53,546 bases of DNA from Chloroflexota bacterium. GTDB taxonomy: Bacteria > Chloroflexota > Anaerolineae > J102. The notes under the pieces were generated by a model. That model did not search any database and was not told the DNA's origin. It was given only the letters and a program-made list of their open reading frames with translations. This document shows, in pieces, positions 1-7,825 of this stretch (positions are counted from its first letter, which is position 1; each line of letters starts with the position of its first letter). The position numbers were made by a program, and so were the translations under genes. The stretch is taken from the NCBI GenBank assembly GCA_029782215.1, contig JAKOVD010000089.1, positions 1 through 53,546 of the forward strand, given 5' to 3'.

Positions 1-90
1 CCTGCGCATGTGGTCATACAGACTCAGAACCTGACTTGCCTCCTCGATCTCAAGCACAGACAAGGCCGTCTCTAATGTGGTAGACTCCAT
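1..90 (-). CDS. N-terminal fragment of an unidentified protein, cut by the window edge
   Basis: An open frame on the minus strand starts at ATG 90 and runs off the left edge after 30 codons (MESTTLETAL..., then EIEEASQVLSLYDHMRR). A strong Shine-Dalgarno GGAGGAG lies 5 nt upstream, one of the best ribosome sites in this window, and this is the reason for calling it a gene. The visible part is helical and acidic with no recognisable motif. It is divergent from yceD and probably shares the 91-299 spacer as its control region. No function can be assigned from 30 residues. Confidence 0.5.
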   Translation of the reverse strand, partial: MESTTLETALSVLEIEEASQVLSLYDHMRR

Positions 91-261
91 CGTGACTCCT
101 CCGATTGTGACGTGGTTGTTTTGGTCGACACCAGTCTATCAATCGAAGGAGTCTTTTTCTAGGCGCAGTTCACTGGTCGTCTCGACTTTTGAAAGGCCCT
201 GGACCCTGGCGAGGTCCGCATCCTCTCCGTGACGCCGGCCGCACCAACCGGCCTGCCCGGT

Positions 262-291
262 TTGGTCCTGGCCGGTTTCCGAACCTATAAT
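262..291 (+). promoter_or_regulatory. Sigma70-type promoter of yceD-rpmF
   Basis: A perfect -10 box TATAAT lies at 286-291, with a partial -35 TTGGTC at 262-267 and an 18-nt spacer. Transcription would start near 297-300, which is at the GTG codons of yceD, so the mRNA would be leaderless or nearly so. Confidence 0.6.
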
Positions 292-299
292 ACGTGTTT

Positions 300-875
300 G
301 TGTCCGTGACCACCGTGCAGTTGCCCGACCTGCAGTTCAATGTTTCGGGCTTGCTCAAAGGCCCTATCGGCGGCACGCGCAGCTACGATCTGCGGGTGCC
401 CGTTTCCGAGTTGGACCAGCTTGACGAAGGGTTCGACGTTAGCCAGGCCCTCGAGGGCGCTGTCCGGTTGTTGCGCACCAACGACACCATTCTGGCCCGC
501 CTGCGCGGGACCCTGGCCGTCCAGCTTGACTGCGGGCGCTGCCTGGAACCGTTCGAGGCCCCGCTTGCTATCGTCGTTGAGGAAGAGTTCTACCCCAGCG
601 TCGACGTTCTGACCGGCCGTCCCCTGCCCGATACGGGGGATGATGTCGCTTTGGTCATCGACGAGCACCACATTCTCGACATGAGCGAGGTCGTGCGGCA
701 GGCCATTCTGCTCGAGCTGCCGCTCAGCCCCCTTTGCCGGGAAGACTGCGCCGGGCTCTGTCCCGTGTGCGGCGCCAATCGCAATCTGGAGACTTGCACC
801 TGCGTGCAGGAGCCGTCCGACCTGCGCTGGACGGGCCTGAAAACCCTGGTCGATCTGCAAGCCGACGAAAAATAG
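300..875 (+). CDS. yceD: YceD/DUF177 family protein, 23S rRNA accumulation factor
   Basis: This is the DUF177/YceD family protein that almost always precedes rpmF and is linked in the literature to 23S rRNA accumulation in E. coli and plants. Visible features are an internal CGRC pair (LDCGRCLEP) and the Cys-rich C-terminal signature CREDC...LCPVCG followed by CTC, which probably binds zinc. Length is ~191 residues, within the family range. There are in-frame GTG codons at 294, 300, 306 and 315. The one at 300 is chosen because the -10 box ends at 291, so 294 would lie before the predicted transcript start. rpmF follows after 39 nt and is co-transcribed. The role is inferred from family and neighbour. 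Confidence 0.88.
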   Translation: MSVTTVQLPDLQFNVSGLLKGPIGGTRSYDLRVPVSELDQLDEGFDVSQALEGAVRLLRTNDTILARLRGTLAVQLDCGRCLEPFEAPLAIVVEEEFYPSVDVLTGRPLPDTGDDVALVIDEHHILDMSEVVRQAILLELPLSPLCREDCAGLCPVCGANRNLETCTCVQEPSDLRWTGLKTLVDLQADEK

Positions 876-914
876 CCATACTGTCTGACAAGCCATGATT
901 TAGGAGTTGACGAT

Positions 915-1112
915 ATGACCCCGCATCCGAAGCGCAAACATTCCAAAGGCCGCCGCGACCGCCGTCGCACACACGACGCTCTGAGCCTGCCGCATCTGAT
1001 CGCGTGCCCCAACTGCAAGAACATGCGGCCGCCGCACCAGGTGTGCCCACACTGCGGCACCTACCGCGGACGCACGGTCTTCGAGATCGAGGAACCGGGC
1101 GAGAAGTCCTGA
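915..1112 (+). CDS. rpmF: 50S ribosomal protein L32
   Basis: A small basic ribosomal protein of 65 residues. The N-terminal PKRKHSKGRRDRRR matches the conserved L32 start, and two Cys pairs (CPNC and CPHC) form the zinc ribbon of the C+ type of L32. The ATG at 915 has a Shine-Dalgarno AGGAG at 902-906. It is the second gene after yceD, the usual bacterial order, and is closed by an intrinsic terminator 30 nt downstream. Fatty acid synthesis genes (fabD, fabG) follow, as in many bacteria where rpmF heads a fab cluster. Confidence 0.97.
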   Translation: MTPHPKRKHSKGRRDRRRTHDALSLPHLIACPNCKNMRPPHQVCPHCGTYRGRTVFEIEEPGEKS

Positions 1113-1141
1113 TCCTCTCCACAGTTTAGTGCCGTACGTGG

Positions 1142-1173
1142 AAGGGAACGAGGTTAACGCCTCGTTCCCTTTT
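1142..1173 (+). terminator. Rho-independent terminator after rpmF
   Basis: A 12-bp perfect stem (AAGGGAACGAGG at 1142-1153 pairing with 1160-1171), a 6-nt loop TTAACG and a T run (TTTTGTTG) make a canonical intrinsic terminator. It separates yceD-rpmF from fabD. Confidence 0.9.
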
Positions 1174-1181
1174 GTTGCTTA

Positions 1182-1209
1182 GAGCGTCCTTGACGGGACG
1201 CCGACGCTC
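1182..1209 (+). promoter_or_regulatory. Two mutually exclusive hairpins upstream of fabD
   Basis: GCGTCC (1184-1189) can pair with GGACGC (1196-1201), or GAGCGTC (1182-1188) can pair with GACGCTC (1203-1209). The two stems share bases, so only one can form. The site lies 15 nt before the fabD start and could mask or expose it. A regulatory role is inference only. Confidence 0.3.
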
Positions 1210-1224
1210 AAGTGCAGGCGAACC

Positions 1225-2175
1225 ATGACCCTTCCCGTCCTCCTGTTTCCCGGTCAAGGCGCCCAACAGGTGGGCATGGGCGCTGACCTGGTCGCACACT
1301 CACCGGCAGCGGCAGCCCTGTTCGCCGAGGCCGATGACATCCTGGGGTTCTCCCTCTCGCGGCTCTGCTTCGAGGGTCCCGAAGAGGAGCTGACCGATAC
1401 CATCAACGCCCAGCCGGCGCTGCTCACCGCCAGCATTGCGGCGCTGCGCAGCCTGGAGGCGATGCTGGGCCGGCCCATGATGGCCGCGGCCGCGGCCGGG
1501 CACAGCATGGGGGAATACAGCGCCCTGGTGGCTGCCGGCGCCCTGAACTTTGCGGGGGCGCTGCGCCTGGTCCGCGAGCGCGGACGCCTGATGAAGTCGG
1601 CCGACGAGCGCGCTCCGGGCGGGATGGCGGCGATCATCGCCCTTGACACGCCGGTGATCGAGCAGGTCTGTGCTGACGTGCGCGCCGAGAGCGGCCGCTT
1701 TGTGCACATCGCCAACGACAACTGTCCGGGGCAGGTGGTCATCTCGGGCGATGAGCAGGCCCTGCTGCTGGCGATGGCTGCTTGCGAGAAAGCAGGCGCC
1801 CGCAAGGTCGTCCGCCTGTCGATCACCATTGCCGCCCATTCGCCCCTGATGGGCGCCGTCGAGGCCGAATTCGCCGAGGCCGTGCAGGGGGCGACCCTTC
1901 ACGACCCGCGGTTCCCCGTGATCGCCAACATCACCGCCCAGCCGCTCTTGACCACTGCCGCCATCCGCGACGAGCTGGTGGGGCAACTGCAGAGCTCGGT
2001 GCAGTGGACCCGTTCGATGCAGACCCTGATCGACCAGGGGAACGAAGTCTTCTACGAGTTCGGGCCTGGTGGCGTCCTCGCCGGCCTGCTCAAGCGCATC
2101 GACCGGCGGCTGCGCGGCATTCCCAGCGTGGCCACCTGGGCGGATGTGCAGACGTTGGCGGCGCAACTGGCTTGA
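1225..2175 (+). CDS. fabD: Malonyl-CoA:ACP transacylase
   Basis: FabD moves malonyl groups from CoA to acyl carrier protein, feeding fatty acid elongation in the cytoplasm. The 316 residues match the normal length. The N-terminal LFPGQGAQ motif (residues 8-14), the nucleophile in GHSMGEY (Ser94), the Arg in RERGRLM (Arg119) and the catalytic His in AHSPLMG (His205) are all present. The C-terminal FYEFGPGGVLAGLLKRI is also typical. fabG follows after 117 nt on the same strand, so the two probably form a fab operon. No acpP or fabF lies in the window. Confidence 0.97.
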   Translation: MTLPVLLFPGQGAQQVGMGADLVAHSPAAAALFAEADDILGFSLSRLCFEGPEEELTDTINAQPALLTASIAALRSLEAMLGRPMMAAAAAGHSMGEYSALVAAGALNFAGALRLVRERGRLMKSADERAPGGMAAIIALDTPVIEQVCADVRAESGRFVHIANDNCPGQVVISGDEQALLLAMAACEKAGARKVVRLSITIAAHSPLMGAVEAEFAEAVQGATLHDPRFPVIANITAQPLLTTAAIRDELVGQLQSSVQWTRSMQTLIDQGNEVFYEFGPGGVLAGLLKRIDRRLRGIPSVATWADVQTLAAQLA

Positions 2176-2222
2176 CAGCCCTGCCCAAACAGCGTATACG
2201 TTAGCCATGACCTTGCAGCCCG

Positions 2223-2246
2223 GCCATGCCCCCAAGGGCACATGGC
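2223..2246 (+). other. Hairpin in the fabD-fabG spacer
   Basis: GCCATG (2223-2228) pairs with CATGGC (2241-2246), enclosing CCC-CCAA-GGG with a 2-nt CA bulge. It has no T run, so it is not a terminator. It covers an alternative fabG ATG at 2242, which supports the downstream start at 2293. It could act in mRNA processing or as an attenuator; this is not demonstrated. Confidence 0.35.
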
Positions 2247-2292
2247 TGCGGTTGCGTTCTTCTGCTCACGTTCGATACGGTTCCAGGTTCGC

Positions 2293-3039
2293 ATGTTCTC
2301 ACTTACAGGTAAGATCGCACTTGTCACCGGCGGGTCCCGCGGCATCGGCGCCACCATTGCCAGACAGTTGGCGGGCGCTGGCGCCACCGTGGTTGTCAAC
2401 TACAATTCCAATGCCGAAGCAGCCGCAGCGATCGTGGCGGACATCGCCGCCGCGGGCGGGCAAGCGGTAGCGATGCAGGCCGACGTCAGCCAGACCGAGG
2501 CTGCTGCCGAGCTGGTCAAGGCCGTGCAGAAGCAGTTCGGCAAGCTGGATGTCCTGGTGAACAATGCCGGCACGACCCGCGACAACGTCATCATGATGAT
2601 GAAGGAAGAAGACTGGGACTACGTCATCGACACGAACCTGAAGAGCGCCTGGAATTGTTCCAAGGCCGCTGCCCGCATCATGCTCAAACAGCGCAGCGGG
2701 CGCATCATCAACATCACCAGCGTGGCCGGCATCGCCGGCAACGCCGGCCAAAGTAACTATTCGGCCTCCAAGGCAGGCTTGATCGGGTTGACCAAGAGCC
2801 TGGCCAAGGAGATCGGTCCCCGCAGCGTGACGGTCAATGCCGTGGCTCCCGGCTTCGTGCCTACCGATCTGACCAACGACATCATCACGCAGATGAAGGA
2901 CAAGATCATCGAGCACACCTCTCTGCAGCGTCTTGGCACCGCTGCAGACGTGGCGGCGGTGGTGGTCTTCCTGGCTTCCGATGAAGCCGGGTTCGTGACC
3001 GGACAGGTCATCGCCGTCGACGGAGGCATGGTGCTCTAG
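2293..3039 (+). CDS. fabG: 3-oxoacyl-[ACP] reductase
   Basis: FabG reduces 3-oxoacyl-ACP with NADPH in the fatty acid cycle. It is a short-chain dehydrogenase with the cofactor motif TGGSRGIG (12-19), NNAG (90-93), and the catalytic Ser143, Tyr156 and Lys160 (YSASK). The end, GQVIAVDGGMVL, is also typical. The ATG at 2293 is preferred because it gives 248 residues beginning FSLTGKIALVTGG, the standard FabG start. An in-frame ATG at 2242 would add 17 unrelated residues and lies in a hairpin. Other SDR enzymes look similar, but position after fabD supports FabG. Confidence 0.94.
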   Translation: MFSLTGKIALVTGGSRGIGATIARQLAGAGATVVVNYNSNAEAAAAIVADIAAAGGQAVAMQADVSQTEAAAELVKAVQKQFGKLDVLVNNAGTTRDNVIMMMKEEDWDYVIDTNLKSAWNCSKAAARIMLKQRSGRIINITSVAGIAGNAGQSNYSASKAGLIGLTKSLAKEIGPRSVTVNAVAPGFVPTDLTNDIITQMKDKIIEHTSLQRLGTAADVAAVVVFLASDEAGFVTGQVIAVDGGMVL

Positions 3040-3099
3040 CCCGGGAGGAAGGCGCTGGCGCCTGGCCTCACGGGTTCGTGCATGGATGGCGGACGAATC

Positions 3100-3465
3100 A
3101 TGGCTGACGAACAATCCCTGAGCGGCCGGGTGACCATTGCCCCGCAGGTTCTTACTACGATTGTGCGCCAGACAGCGCTCAGCACCGAAGGGGTGCTGCG
3201 TCTGTCCGGGCGGGTGCCGCGGCGAAGTCGTTTTGGCGGTCGCCGGGCGGTGGCGCCGGGCATCGAGGTGATCATTGGGGACGGTGAAGTTCAGGTAGTG
3301 GTGCACATCATTGCCGATCCAGGGGCAAACATGCTGCACCTGGCGGAGACGCTGCAGACGGAGATTGCCCGTGCCATCGAGCACATCGTCGAGCTGCAGG
3401 TTGCGGGTGTGAACGTGACGATCGATAACGTCGCCTTTGTGAGCGCGGGTGCCGCTCAACCATGA
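3100..3465 (+). CDS. Asp23/Gls24 family protein (first copy)
   Basis: A 121-residue Asp23/Gls24 (DUF322, YqhY/YloU type) protein. Visible family features are the N-terminal G.VTIAPQVLTTIVRQTALSTEGV and the later VHIIADPGANM region with the closing VNVTIDNVAF. Start ATG 3100 (MADEQSL) is preferred over ATG 3082. The stop overlaps the nusB start by 4 nt (ATGA), so translation is coupled. The same pair (yqhY-nusB) occurs in Firmicutes near accBC, where YqhY is tied to fatty acid synthesis control; here fabD-fabG are just upstream. A second Asp23 gene lies at 31017-31379. Confidence 0.88.
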   Translation: MADEQSLSGRVTIAPQVLTTIVRQTALSTEGVLRLSGRVPRRSRFGGRRAVAPGIEVIIGDGEVQVVVHIIADPGANMLHLAETLQTEIARAIEHIVELQVAGVNVTIDNVAFVSAGAAQP

Positions 3466-3911
3466 AGCAACGCCATCTTGCACGCCGCATCGCGCTGCAG
3501 GTGCTGTTTGAGGTCGATTTGGCCCACCACCAGCCGGGCGTTGTCCTGGCCGAGCGTCTGGCCGATCAGGAAGAGACGCTGTCAGCAGAAGCATCGGAAT
3601 TCGCGCAGCGCCTGGTTCACGGTGTCATCGTCTACCAGGCGCAGTTGGATGGGGTGATCGCGCTGCATGCGCCGGAGTGGCCTGTTTCGCAGATCGCCGC
3701 CATCGACCGCAACATCCTGCGCATGGCCCTGTGGGAGATCGGCGTTGACGGTACACCGGTCAAAGTCGCCATCAATGAGGCGGTGGAGCTGGCCAAGGTC
3801 TTCGGCTCGGAGGCCAGCCCGCGCTTTGTCAACGGGGTCCTGGGCGCGGCCACGCGCGATGAGAACAACATACGCCAGGCCCTCGCCCTGCCGGCGCGGG
3901 CGCATGAGTAG
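3462..3911 (+). CDS. nusB: Transcription antitermination factor NusB
   Basis: NusB (149 residues) binds boxA RNA with NusE/S10 for antitermination of rRNA operons. Visible motifs are the start ARRIALQVLFEVDL and the second-half signature IAAIDRNILRMALWEI, then VKVAINEAVELAKVFGSEASPRFVNGVLGA. The ATG at 3462 overlaps the Asp23 stop in an ATGA junction. tatA begins 9 nt after its stop, suggesting one transcript from the Asp23 gene through the Tat genes. Confidence 0.95.
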   Translation: MKQRHLARRIALQVLFEVDLAHHQPGVVLAERLADQEETLSAEASEFAQRLVHGVIVYQAQLDGVIALHAPEWPVSQIAAIDRNILRMALWEIGVDGTPVKVAINEAVELAKVFGSEASPRFVNGVLGAATRDENNIRQALALPARAHE

Positions 3912-3920
3912 TGTGCGGCA

Positions 3921-4409
3921 ATGTTCAATATCGGCATTGGCGAGCTGCTCTTTATCGGCCTTCTTGCCCTAATCGTCCTCGGACCTGAGCGTTTGCCCCA
4001 GATCATGCGGCAGTTGGGCGGGTATGCCCATGATCTGCGCACCACCCTCAACCAACTGAACCGGGAGTTTGCCGAGGAGTTGAAACCGATCCAGGAGATC
4101 CGCTCGCTGGTCGATGAACTGAATCCGGCGCGGCAGATCGGCAACACGATGGAGGCGTTGCAGACGCAGCCCACCATTGCGCCTCCCGCCACGCTTGCGG
4201 CGCCCGTGACCCCGGCAGCGGTGATGGCGGCGACGGCCACAACGCAGGCGGCAGTTCCCTTCAGACCGTCTGATCCGATGGCCCAGCTCCGCGGCTATAT
4301 GCTGGGCCAGACGCCGGCGTCCGGCGCGGGGGAGCCTGGCGCGAAGCCCTTGGGCGGCCAGCCAGCCGCCGATTCTGATGCAGTGCCGCCCTCGGATGCG
4401 GGCGCCTGA
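3921..4409 (+). CDS. Sec-independent translocase subunit TatA/TatB
   Basis: A TatA/B-family component of twin-arginine export. Residues 1-20 form a single membrane helix (IGIGELLFIGLLALIVLG). The hinge GPERLPQIMRQLG and a long amphipathic helix follow to about residue 60. The rest is an Ala/Pro/Thr-rich cytoplasmic tail. At 162 residues it is longer than most TatA proteins, and the GPERLP hinge and length look more TatB-like. Only one such gene is here and tatC follows, so it may do both jobs or another tatA may lie elsewhere. Confidence 0.88.
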   Translation: MFNIGIGELLFIGLLALIVLGPERLPQIMRQLGGYAHDLRTTLNQLNREFAEELKPIQEIRSLVDELNPARQIGNTMEALQTQPTIAPPATLAAPVTPAAVMAATATTQAAVPFRPSDPMAQLRGYMLGQTPASGAGEPGAKPLGGQPAADSDAVPPSDAGA

Positions 4410-4460
4410 GCCGTCGTTCTGACGGCCCGCTGCCCCTTTTTGGCAGTTCTACCCAACGGC

Positions 4461-5219
4461 ATGGCGACCCCCGAAAACTCCGCCCCTGTGATCGAGCACC
4501 TGCGCGAGCTGCGTGATCGCTTGTTGAAGTCCGTGGCGGCGCTTGGGGTGGGACTGATTCTCGGTTTCATTGGGGCCAAGCGGTTCCTTGAGATCCTCAT
4601 TGCGCCGCTGCAGGGCGAAAGCCAGCTTCAGCTTCTGCGCCCGACCGAGAACATCATCATCTACTTCAAGGCGGCGCTCATTCTGGGCGCCATCTTGGCG
4701 GCGCCCGTCATCATTTACCAGATCATGGCCTTCATCGTGCCCGGTCTGACCCCTAGCGAAAAGCGCATGCTGTATCTCTCGATGCCGCTGGCCTTCGCGC
4801 TCTTTGCCACGGGGGTGGCCTTCTGCGCCTTCATCGTCCTGCCCTTCACGCTGAACTACCTCCAGCAGTTTCTGACCGATCTGTTCAAGGCGGAATACTC
4901 GGTCGAGTACTACCTTAGCTTTGTCTCCAACTTCATCTTGTGGGTGGGCATCGCCTTCGAAACGCCCCTGGTGATCGCCCTCCTGGCGCGCCTCGGCGTG
5001 GTCAGTCCCCAGATGTTGGCCCGAACCTGGCGTTACGCCATCGTCATCATCGCCGTGCTGGCGGCCGTGATCACGCCAACCCCCGATCCCTTCACCATGG
5101 GCATCGTCATGGTGCCTCTGCTGTTCCTCTACGGTTTTGGCCTGCTGTTGGCGCGCTTCACCTACCGGCAGCGCTTCTTGCCTGAAGACCCATCAGCCTC
5201 AGACAAGCCGGTCGACTGA
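4461..5219 (+). CDS. tatC: Sec-independent translocase subunit TatC
   Basis: TatC is the polytopic receptor for twin-arginine signal peptides. The start region VIEHLRELRDRLLKS is the diagnostic TatC N-terminus (HLxELRxRL). Six hydrophobic segments follow, including the loop GLTPSEKRMLY and the later FETPLVIALLARLGVVSP and ITPTPDPFTMG, all strongly conserved. ATG 4461 (MATPENSAP) is preferred; a TTG at 4440 in the same frame would add 7 residues. A small hairpin (GCCGTC/GACGGC, 4410-4426) and T run lie between tatA and tatC and might reduce tatC expression. Confidence 0.96.
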   Translation: MATPENSAPVIEHLRELRDRLLKSVAALGVGLILGFIGAKRFLEILIAPLQGESQLQLLRPTENIIIYFKAALILGAILAAPVIIYQIMAFIVPGLTPSEKRMLYLSMPLAFALFATGVAFCAFIVLPFTLNYLQQFLTDLFKAEYSVEYYLSFVSNFILWVGIAFETPLVIALLARLGVVSPQMLARTWRYAIVIIAVLAAVITPTPDPFTMGIVMVPLLFLYGFGLLLARFTYRQRFLPEDPSASDKPVD

Positions 5220-5311
5220 CGTCTGCCGCGGCCGGCATCGCTACCATTTCTTTCCCGCGCCGGCGCTGATGGGGTGCCCGGCGACCACTTTCCTGCAAAG
5301 GAGTCCCTTCG

Positions 5312-6634
5312 ATGACGAAGTCACGGCAGCGCCTGCTGATCCTGGGCGCGGCGGGGCGCGATTTTCACAACTTCAACGTCTGCTTCCGGCACGACGAGAG
5401 CTACGAGGTCGTCGCCTTCACGGCCACTCAGATTCCCAACATCGCCGGTCGTCTCTACCCCCCGGAGCTGGCTGGGTCGCTCTACCCGGCAGGCATTCCG
5501 ATCTGGCCGGAGGCCGACCTGGAGGAGATCGTCCGTCGAGAGCAGATCGATGAGGTCGTCTTCGCCTACAGCGACGTCTCGCATGAATACGTCATGCACC
5601 TGGCCGCACGGTCGGTGGCCGCAGGCGCCAGCTTCCGTCTCCTGGGCACCCGCCAGACCATGCTGTCAAGCAGCAAGCCGGTCGTGGCCATCACGGCGGT
5701 CCGCACGGGCAGCGGCAAGAGCCAGACCACCCGGCACGTCACCGATGTGCTGCGGGCGCTGGGCAAGCGCGTGGTGGTGGTGCGCCATCCCATGCCCTAT
5801 GGCGATCTGACGGCCCAAATTGCCCAGCGTTTCGCCACTTATGCGGACCTTGACCGGCACGACTGCACGATCGAAGAGCGCGAGGAATACGAGCCGCACC
5901 TCGACCGCGGCCTGGTGGTCTATGCCGGCGTCGATTACGAGCGTATCCTGCGGCAGGCTGAAGACGAGAGCGATATCGTGCTGTGGGATGGCGGCAACAA
6001 TGACACGCCCTTCTTCAAGCCTGACCTGCAGATCACCGTGGTGGACCCGCACCGCGCCGGGCACGAGACGCGCTATTGGCCGGGTGAGGCCAACGTGCGG
6101 ATGTGCGATGTGGTCGTCATCAACAAGGTGGATACGGCTGACCTGGGCGATGTCAACATGGTGCGCGAAAACGTGCGGCGCCTCAACCCGGAGGCGCTGA
6201 TGGTCGAGGCGGCATCTCCCATCTTTGTCGACGACCCTGCCGCCATCCGCGGCAAACGCGTCCTGGTGATCGAGGATGGTCCGACCCTGACCCACGGCGA
6301 GATGAGCTACGGCGCCGGTGTGGTGGCGGCGCGGCGTTTTGGCGCCCGCGAGATCATCGATCCGCGACCCTGGGCGGTAGGCTCCATTGCCGACACCTAC
6401 GCCAAGTATCCCACCACCGGTCCCGTGCTGCCGGCGATGGGCTACGGCGCCAGCCAGATATCGGACCTGGAGATGACGCTGAACCAGGTGCCCTGCGACC
6501 TGGTGCTGGTGGCGACGCCCATCGACCTGAGCCGGCTGGCGCGCATCCGGCGTCCCCACCAGCGGGTGCGCTACGAACTGCAGCCTATCGGCCAGCCTAC
6601 CCTCGGCGATATCCTGACGTCCCGCTTCGGTTGA
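5312..6634 (+). CDS. Cyclic 2,3-diphosphoglycerate synthetase-like P-loop GTPase
   Basis: A 440-residue protein of the predicted-GTPase family (COG2403 type) that includes archaeal cyclic 2,3-diphosphoglycerate synthetase. The N-terminal ~115 residues look like a Rossmann-like domain (LLILGAAGRDFHNFN). A P-loop domain follows with GSGKS at 133-137. VLWDGGNND is seen at about 225-233 and an NKVD guanine-recognition motif in VVVINKVDTADLG. It has a clear Shine-Dalgarno (AAAGGAG) before ATG 5312. In methanogens the enzyme makes a thermoprotective solute; bacterial homologues are of uncertain role, so no gene symbol is given. It is convergent with the EamA gene. A transport or metal-chaperone GTPase role cannot be excluded. 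Confidence 0.75.
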   Translation: MTKSRQRLLILGAAGRDFHNFNVCFRHDESYEVVAFTATQIPNIAGRLYPPELAGSLYPAGIPIWPEADLEEIVRREQIDEVVFAYSDVSHEYVMHLAARSVAAGASFRLLGTRQTMLSSSKPVVAITAVRTGSGKSQTTRHVTDVLRALGKRVVVVRHPMPYGDLTAQIAQRFATYADLDRHDCTIEEREEYEPHLDRGLVVYAGVDYERILRQAEDESDIVLWDGGNNDTPFFKPDLQITVVDPHRAGHETRYWPGEANVRMCDVVVINKVDTADLGDVNMVRENVRRLNPEALMVEAASPIFVDDPAAIRGKRVLVIEDGPTLTHGEMSYGAGVVAARRFGAREIIDPRPWAVGSIADTYAKYPTTGPVLPAMGYGASQISDLEMTLNQVPCDLVLVATPIDLSRLARIRRPHQRVRYELQPIGQPTLGDILTSRFG

Positions 6635-6649
6635 CGTGGATCAAGCGGT

Positions 6650-6686
6650 CACGGGGTGCGGCGCACGCAATACGCCCCACCCCGTG
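6650..6686. terminator. Bidirectional hairpin between convergent genes
   Basis: CACGGGGTG (6650-6658) pairs perfectly with CACCCCGTG (6678-6686). It lies 16 nt past the GTPase stop and 8 nt past the EamA stop, so it can end transcripts from both sides. No T run follows, so efficiency is uncertain. Confidence 0.5.
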
Positions 6687-6694
6687 GCCGGTTC

Positions 6695-7570
6695 CTATCG
6701 GCGGCGGTTGGCCAGCCAGACTCCCAGGAAAATGAGCACCATGGCCGCCACCTGCGACCAATGCAGGGGCTCGTTCAAGAAGATCACGCTGTAGGTCACG
6801 GCGAACAACGGGATCACATAAGTGACCATCGTGGTGGGGGTGGCGCCGATGTTCTTGAGTAGGGAGAAGTAGAGCAGGTAGGCGAACCCGGTGCCCAGCA
6901 CACCCAGCCACAAGGCCGAGAACATAGCCAGGGGGCTTGGGTGCAGCGTCCAGGGCTGTTCGATCAGCAGGGTCGGTATCAGCATCCACAGGAAGGCCAG
7001 GCTGATCTGGCTGGTTGCGAGCACCAGCGGCGGCACGCCATGCAGGCGCTTGCGGGCGAACACGCTGCCGATGGCGTAGCCCACGGACGCCAGGATGATG
7101 GCTATCTCGCCGGCCAGGCGATTGCCCCCGCTTTCGGCCAGGAGATCGGGCACAAAGAGCACCAGCACCCCTGCAAAGCCCAGCAGCACACCCCCGCCGC
7201 GACGCCAGGTCATGCGCTCGTCGCTCAACACCAGGTGCGACAGCAGCACGGCGAACAGCGGCACCGAGCTGTTGAGGATAGCCGCCATGGACGACGTGAT
7301 GAACTGCTCGCCCCAGGTAATGAGGGTGAACGGGATCACGTTGTTGAAGAACGCCAGGATGGCAAAGGCGATCAGGATCTGCCGGCCGCGGGGAAACGGC
7401 AGACCCTGCCGCCAGAGCAAGCCCAACATCACCAGCGACCCGAAGAGCAGGCGCAGCGAAACCAGGGTCATGGGGTGGAGCCCACCCAACAACCCCAGCT
7501 TGATGAACATGAAGGAGGATCCCCAGATGGCGCTGAGGCCCACAAACAGGACTGCGTCGCGACGGTTCAT
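6695..7570 (-). CDS. EamA family (drug/metabolite) transporter
   Basis: A 291-residue membrane protein with about ten hydrophobic segments arranged as two EamA repeats. The first begins AVLFVGLSAIWGSSFMFIKLGL and the second IAIILASVGYAIGSVFARKRL, each with the repeat ending typical of the drug/metabolite exporter superfamily (for example WGEQFITSSMAAILNSSVPLFAVLLSHLVLSDE split across the repeat). Substrate is unknown. ATG 7570 (MNRRDAV) is preferred to an in-frame TTG at 7582. The gene is divergent from the CYTH-CHAD gene and convergent with the GTPase gene. Confidence 0.9.
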   Translation of the reverse strand: MNRRDAVLFVGLSAIWGSSFMFIKLGLLGGLHPMTLVSLRLLFGSLVMLGLLWRQGLPFPRGRQILIAFAILAFFNNVIPFTLITWGEQFITSSMAAILNSSVPLFAVLLSHLVLSDERMTWRRGGGVLLGFAGVLVLFVPDLLAESGGNRLAGEIAIILASVGYAIGSVFARKRLHGVPPLVLATSQISLAFLWMLIPTLLIEQPWTLHPSPLAMFSALWLGVLGTGFAYLLYFSLLKNIGATPTTMVTYVIPLFAVTYSVIFLNEPLHWSQVAAMVLIFLGVWLANRRR

Positions 7571-7699
7571 GTTGACTGACAATGCCGGCTGGCGTGGGCG
7601 CGTCTGGTGCGCTGCCGCGACCGCCCAACCCTCCAGGCATCAGCGTGACATCATAGCCTTGCGCAGGCGTTGGCTCCAAACCTTCCGCCTTTGGCTGTC

Positions 7700-7728
7700 T
7701 TGCCTGTAGTTTGCTAGGGTGCGATAAT
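7700..7728 (+). promoter_or_regulatory. Promoter of the CYTH-CHAD gene
   Basis: -35 TTGCCT (7700-7705), a 17-nt spacer and -10 GATAAT (7723-7728) lie ~98 nt before the ATG. The 7583-7825 spacer between two divergent genes holds nothing else recognisable. Confidence 0.45.
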
Positions 7729-7825
7729 ATTCGGCGCCGTGCCTTTCCGGGCTGTGACTGCCAGGAAAGACGGTTTGCGTTTGCGCAGTATTCCGGTGCA
7801 TTTGCCTCCGCGAAGAGTGGAGCAC

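Noticed and set aside
170..376. 68-codon minus-strand frame over the yceD promoter
   Set aside because: Overlaps TATAAT and the yceD start; composition and lack of ribosome site indicate a shadow.
2242..2292. Longer FabG start at ATG 2242
   Set aside because: Adds 17 residues unlike any FabG and lies in a hairpin; ATG 2293 gives the standard N-terminus.
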